Source: an uncultured Ruminococcus sp. (lineage in GTDB: Bacteria > Bacillota > Clostridia > Oscillospirales > Ruminococcaceae). Taken from it: a DNA stretch of 9,021 nucleotides. Below, piece after piece: positions 7,326 through 9,021 of this stretch (position 1 is the stretch's first letter; every line of letters starts with the position of its first letter). The DNA is taken from the NCBI GenBank assembly GCA_900545125.1, contig UQXS01000096.1, positions 1 through 9,021 on the forward strand, given 5' to 3'. The notes under the pieces are model-generated. The model made no database searches, was not told where the DNA came from, and worked only from the letters and a program-made list of their open reading frames with translations. The translations under genes and the position numbers were made by a program.

Positions 7326-8299
7326 GAAAATAATTCTGTTGTAGATTCATCAAATGTATTGCTGCAAAGTGCGGTGTCAACTGTATCACGTTCGTCCTTG
7401 TTTCCGCTTTTTATCTGGAGTAACACTTCAAACACTTCGTCCAATGCATCATAGATGCTTTCGTGGATACTTGATGTTCCAAATATCAATTGATATTTAG
7501 TCTGACCGCCCTCATCATACTTTAATAAATGAATACCATCACTTTTGCTTTGTTTGCCACGAATTTCAACTTTACTGAGTATTTTCGGTGCGTTCAGTAC
7601 TTCTTCCAAAAAAGAATAAATCAACATATCACCCAGTTCGTTTCCGGAGCCTTTTTCGTCAGCATTTCCGTTTTTATTCATTGCTTTAACAGCCCTCAGA
7701 CAAATAGAATCCGTTTTATTATATTTATCAATCAACCGCTGAACCTCTGTACGGGAGTAGACATACCGACCAACGCAGCTTAGAAGATAGTCGCTGAGTT
7801 CACAGTAATCAAAACAGGATTCAGCTATATCAAGATAGTACATTTCTATTCCGCTTCTGTTGCTCAGTTCCAATGCAGCTTTGCTTCTGACTTTTGTAAA
7901 AACATCATTGAAATTGCTGTTTATAAGCGTTTTTGAAAGTTTGGCAGGCGCACTTCCACTATCCTTAATAAAGTTTACAGACTTCGCCTGCGATTGAAAT
8001 CTATTTACATATTCTTTTGTAACAAATTTGATAGTAGATGCACCCTTAGTGTTGTGAATTCCCAAAACAGTGTAGTATAAGAGGTTTGTGATGCAATCAG
8101 CAATGTCAACATTTGTAGGCTGAGTAATTTCACTTACTGTTCTGTTTCCGATAAATGAATTGGAATCAATGTTTTCGTCCTGATCGATGATGTATTTCAA
8201 TGCAACAAGACCACATGGAAGTGTATTCCTATTTAAAAGCGGTGTTATTTCCGCTAAAATGCTGCACTTTACACCTTCAAAGTCAACAACAGGTATCAC
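7322..8299 (-). CDS. hamA: HamA-like DUF1837 protein, damaged at both ends
   Basis: The open part spans 325 codons. Residues about 110-325 resemble DUF1837/HamA, the nuclease-fold partner of HamB: ELGDMLIYSFLEEVLNAP (221-238), KVEI (243-246), SDGIHLL (253-259) and QLIFGTSSIHE (270-280). In Hachiman, HamA is a DNA-cleaving effector held in check by the HamB helicase. Here the place where I expect the E-x-K catalytic pair after FG reads TSS, so catalysis is doubtful. Residues 1-105 look like an accessory helical N-terminal module. The frame begins at a GTG with no ribosome binding site, yet coding-like sequence continues upstream across a TAA. The C-terminus stops abruptly at ESTTELFS, where relatives should continue for some tens of residues. 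The gene sits directly before hamB. The family call is moderate to good; activity is unlikely. Confidence 0.7.
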   Translation of the reverse strand: MIPVVDFEGVKCSILAEITPLLNRNTLPCGLVALKYIIDQDENIDSNSFIGNRTVSEITQPTNVDIADCITNLLYYTVLGIHNTKGASTIKFVTKEYVNRFQSQAKSVNFIKDSGSAPAKLSKTLINSNFNDVFTKVRSKAALELSNRSGIEMYYLDIAESCFDYCELSDYLLSCVGRYVYSRTEVQRLIDKYNKTDSICLRAVKAMNKNGNADEKGSGNELGDMLIYSFLEEVLNAPKILSKVEIRGKQSKSDGIHLLKYDEGGQTKYQLIFGTSSIHESIYDALDEVFEVLLQIKSGNKDERDTVDTALCSNTFDESTTELFS

Positions 8300-8442
8300 A
8301 TTTACGATTTCTTACGGAGATAATCCGACTTTGCATGTCATTAGCTTACTTATCGTGCTTTCGTCTGTTTCAAGTTCGTATCCATATTTGGAATTGATCG
8401 ATGACAGCAGTCTTGCACAAATAACTTTTTGCGTAGTACCAT
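8300..8442 (-). pseudogene. hamA: Disrupted 5' end of the hamA-like gene
   Basis: In the hamA frame, 42 sense codons lie upstream of a TAA at 8312-8314, reading for example YGYELETDESTISKLM and CKVGLSP, then stop, then EIVNVIPVVDF. This joins smoothly to the downstream protein; CAA to TAA would explain the stop. The frame has no start codon of its own. A well-placed ATG (8440-8442), with AGGGGAG eight bases before it, is offset by one base; restoring one G after ATGG would give M-G-T-T-Q-K-V in the hamA frame. I infer one frameshift plus one nonsense mutation. As it stands, that ATG opens only a 30-residue frame ending at 8350. Confidence 0.6.
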
Positions 8443-8471
8443 TATTTTATCTCCCCTCATATGAAACATTG

Positions 8472-8493
8472 ACAGTGTTGTTTTCGCACTGTT
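8472..8493. promoter_or_regulatory. Inverted repeat in the hamA leader
   Basis: ACAGTG (8472-8477) and CACTGT (8488-8493) form a perfect 6-base inverted repeat with a 10-base spacer, between the -10 box and the ribosome binding site of the hamA-like gene. It could be an operator half-site pair or a leader hairpin. It is short enough to be chance. Confidence 0.25.
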
Positions 8494-8517
8494 CAATTTA
8501 CACAAATCCATATATGA

Positions 8518-8546
8518 ATTATAGCATATAATACCGAAAAGGTCAA
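8518..8546 (-). promoter_or_regulatory. Sigma-A promoter for the hamA-led operon
   Basis: On the minus strand -35 TTGACC (8541-8546) and a perfect -10 TATAAT (8518-8523) are separated by exactly 17 bases. The implied start site is around 8510, giving a leader of about 70 bases before the ATG at 8442. No other promoter of this quality is visible among the leftward genes, so it may drive the exonuclease-helicase module too. Spacing and boxes are seen directly; activity is inferred. Confidence 0.7.
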
Positions 8547-8614
8547 TTACATTATATTAACTCACTGCATTAGAATTTGTGCTATTCACGGTAAATCCGA
8601 AGGTTTATAAAGTC

Positions 8615-8672
8615 TTTGGTAGACAATATAATTAAGGCAATGCCTGATTTTCTACCAAAATTTCTACCAAAA
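8615..8672. repeat. Three copies of TCTACCAAA downstream of the recombinase
   Basis: TTTCTACCAAAA occurs twice in perfect tandem (8649-8660 and 8661-8672), and its core appears inverted as TTTGGTAGA at 8615-8623. Another small palindrome, AGGCA-A-TGCCT, lies at 8635-8645. Repeated motifs of this kind directly after a tyrosine recombinase gene suggest recombinase arm sites or an attachment site. No matching copy is present elsewhere in the window, so the other end of the element cannot be placed. Confidence 0.45.
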
Positions 8673-8724
8673 CCATTCATTTTTCATTTTCTTTTTCTTG
8701 CTTCCGTTTTTTGTGCATTATATT

Positions 8725-9021
8725 TTATAATATTGATACAAATGATTCACCAGTGTCCACAGGCGGATCATTTTTCATTTTAATGTTATCCGACTTCTTA
8801 CCGTTTTCACCGCCGAGAACTCTTGCAATCGTTTCAGCCGAAGTAACCTTAGCGTTATATTCCAGATGGCTATAAAGGTTCGCTGTAATCGAAAAATTTG
8901 AGTGTCCGAGCCACTCCTGAATAGCTTTCATAGGAATATCGTTTGCGAGCAAAAGGCTTGCACATGAGTGACGCAGATCGTGAAAGCGAAGATGCTTCAT
9001 ACCATTTCTATTGATAATGTA
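8725..9021 (-). CDS. Tyrosine recombinase/integrase, C-terminal part (5' end off window)
   Basis: The reading frame is open to the right edge, so this is the 3' end of a longer gene, normally about 350-420 codons; the Met at 9000 is internal. The catalytic C-terminal motifs are clear, counted from that Met: HDLRH (7-11, with the second catalytic Arg), WLGH (30-33), and the nucleophile Tyr43 in NLYSHLE. The rest of the catalytic set and the N-terminal DNA-binding domains lie outside the window. The sequence style fits integrases of Firmicute prophages and integrative elements. It transcribes leftward towards the defence genes and ends about 50 bases before the TCTACCAAA repeats, as expected for an element end. 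I cannot tell whether the complete gene is functional. Confidence 0.9.
   Translation of the reverse strand, partial: YIINRNGMKHLRFHDLRHSCASLLLANDIPMKAIQEWLGHSNFSITANLYSHLEYNAKVTSAETIARVLGGENGKKSDNIKMKNDPPVDTGESFVSIL

Noticed and set aside
8350..8442. Minus-strand 30-codon frame (starts MVLRKK) with a good ribosome binding site
   Set aside because: It probably only reflects the frameshifted start of hamA; the other frame of the same stretch joins meaningfully to HamA.
8187..8531. Plus-strand open frame of 114 codons over the hamA 5' end
   Set aside because: There is no ribosome binding site or family resemblance, and the minus strand here has a promoter, a ribosome binding site and coding-like sequence.
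1..9021. CRISPR array, tRNA or rRNA genes
   Set aside because: I saw no regularly spaced repeats, and no cloverleaf or rRNA-like sequence, on either strand.

Overview
This is an AT-rich window with strong AGGAGG-type ribosome binding sites. All recognisable genes lie on the minus strand, so it reads from right to left. Gene content (UPF0158, a DUF6933-like/pRiA4b ORF-3-like protein, a tyrosine recombinase, defence-type helicases) and codon style suggest a low-GC Firmicute of the Clostridia, perhaps Ruminococcus-like. This is inference; no taxonomic marker gene is present.

Right edge (8443-9021): the C-terminal catalytic part of a tyrosine recombinase runs off the window. It is followed by a gene-free stretch with repeated TCTACCAAA motifs (candidate recombinase or attachment sites) and a near-consensus promoter, TTGACC-17-TATAAT, that fires leftwards. 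This looks like one end of an integrated element or defence island.

Decayed Hachiman-like pair (5670-8442): the promoter leads into a HamA-like (DUF1837) gene and a HamB-like SF2 helicase gene. Both are damaged. HamA has a probable frameshift near its start codon, an in-frame TAA after about 42 codons, and an apparently missing C-terminus. HamB begins only about 25 residues before its DEAQ box, so the Walker A lobe is absent. The simplest reading is one internal deletion that removed the hamA/hamB junction, plus small lesions at the 5' end.

Apparently intact DNA-processing module (2515-5522): a DEDDh 3'-5' exonuclease, a small protein resembling a stand-alone UvrD/PcrA tudor-like domain, and a 699-residue SF1 helicase fused to a PD-(D/E)XK nuclease and a Cys4 zinc ribbon. 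The genes overlap or nearly touch. The exonuclease ribosome binding site can be paired into a hairpin. I do not recognise this trio as a named system; it is the best candidate here for something undescribed, either anti-phage or repair.

Left part (407-2591): a C-terminal PHP-phosphoesterase remnant overlaps the helicase 3' end. Then comes a tightly packed cassette of a small helix-hairpin-helix protein, a UPF0158 protein, and a two-domain DUF6933-like/pRiA4b ORF-3-like protein. The left 406 bases have no gene but hold a MITE-like element of about 160 bp with perfect 18-19 bp terminal inverted repeats, and a promoter pointing off the left edge.
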